Assembly: GCF_023953965.1 (NCBI RefSeq)
Contig: NZ_JAMLIX010000001.1
Span: 620,001-684,000, forward strand
DNA length: 64,000 nucleotides
Direction: 5' to 3'
Origin: Bosea sp. (in: a-proteobacteria)
GTDB taxonomy: Bacteria; Pseudomonadota; Alphaproteobacteria; Rhizobiales; Beijerinckiaceae
Shown here: in pieces, positions 63,926-64,000 of the stretch
How the letters are laid out: every line of letters begins with the position of its first letter
Numbering within the stretch: position 1 is the first letter of the stretch
Notes under the pieces: generated by a model
The model's database searches: none
Seen by the model: only the letters and a program-made list of their open reading frames with translations
Told to the model about the DNA's origin: nothing
Program-made: the position numbers and the translations under genes

Positions 63926-64000
63926 GCGCCGGTCTGGAGCGGCTGGTCGAGATCGCGCTGCGCGACGTGCTCGACCCCGAAATGGGCCGCAGCGTCGTCG
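63922..64000 (+). CDS. MIP18/DUF59-family iron-sulfur assembly-type protein (cut by window end)
   Basis: Only 26 residues are visible: MSAGLERLVEIALRDVLDPE then MGRSVV. The DxLDPE-x(n)-V pattern is the start of the MIP18/SufT (DUF59) domain linked to Fe-S cluster delivery. It overlaps the DUF2249 stop as ATGA. The rest of the gene lies outside the window. Confidence 0.7.
   Translation, partial: MSAGLERLVEIALRDVLDPEMGRSVV

Overview
This is one continuous stretch of GC-rich (roughly two-thirds G+C) chromosome packed with protein genes. Gene content and protein style point to an alphaproteobacterium of the Hyphomicrobiales; a Bosea-like genus is my best guess, by inference only. I see no tRNA, rRNA, CRISPR array, transposase, integrase or phage gene.

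Layout. 2-9259: solute uptake and amino-acid/organic-acid metabolism. It holds the end of a biotin-dependent carboxyltransferase-type gene, a DapA-like lyase and a LysR regulator. A leftward five-gene operon follows (creatinase-like M24 protein, ABC permease, binding protein, ATPase, Asp/Glu-racemase family protein), divergent from its own LysR gene. 9256-18559: a three-domain lysophospholipid acyltransferase (aas) facing a TetR gene across three copies of a GAAC-N3-GTTC operator; then htpG, a formyltetrahydrofolate cyclo-ligase, a Tim44-like protein, a LysR gene and a small secreted protein. 18562-31855: a TPR-caspase-like protein, then nucleotide-sugar genes (manC, phosphomannomutase, UDP-glucuronate epimerase, rfbBCDA), interrupted by an MFS transporter, an M20 hydrolase and a degenerate nuclease-like protein.

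31873-37969 is the most unusual locus. A sigma70-like promoter and a TPP riboswitch precede six tightly packed genes: a LuxE-like acyl-protein synthetase, a LuxC-like acyl reductase, an ABC importer (ATPase, permease, NMT1/THI5-like binding protein) and a short-chain dehydrogenase. There are no luciferase genes. The logic reads as import of a thiamin-related carboxylic acid and its reduction to aldehyde and then alcohol, switched off by TPP. This substrate is inference.

37999-49549: katG facing oxyR, a TauE/SafE permease, an orphan PAS protein, a three-cupredoxin nitrite reductase (nirK), and a GntR-controlled hydroxyproline degradation cluster (deaminase, D-hydroxyproline oxidase, epimerase). 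49565-54351: cyoABCD-surf1 quinol oxidase operon, leftward. 54518-64000: an MFS gene, a Crp/Fnr regulator, norCBQD plus a small membrane protein, and an accessory module (DUF2249 proteins, a polytopic membrane protein, a MIP18-family protein cut by the window end). The same 16-bp dyad (TTTGC-N6-GCAAA) lies before nirK, norC and the accessory module, with a near-copy before the Crp/Fnr gene. This suggests one nitric-oxide-responsive regulon covering both denitrification blocks.
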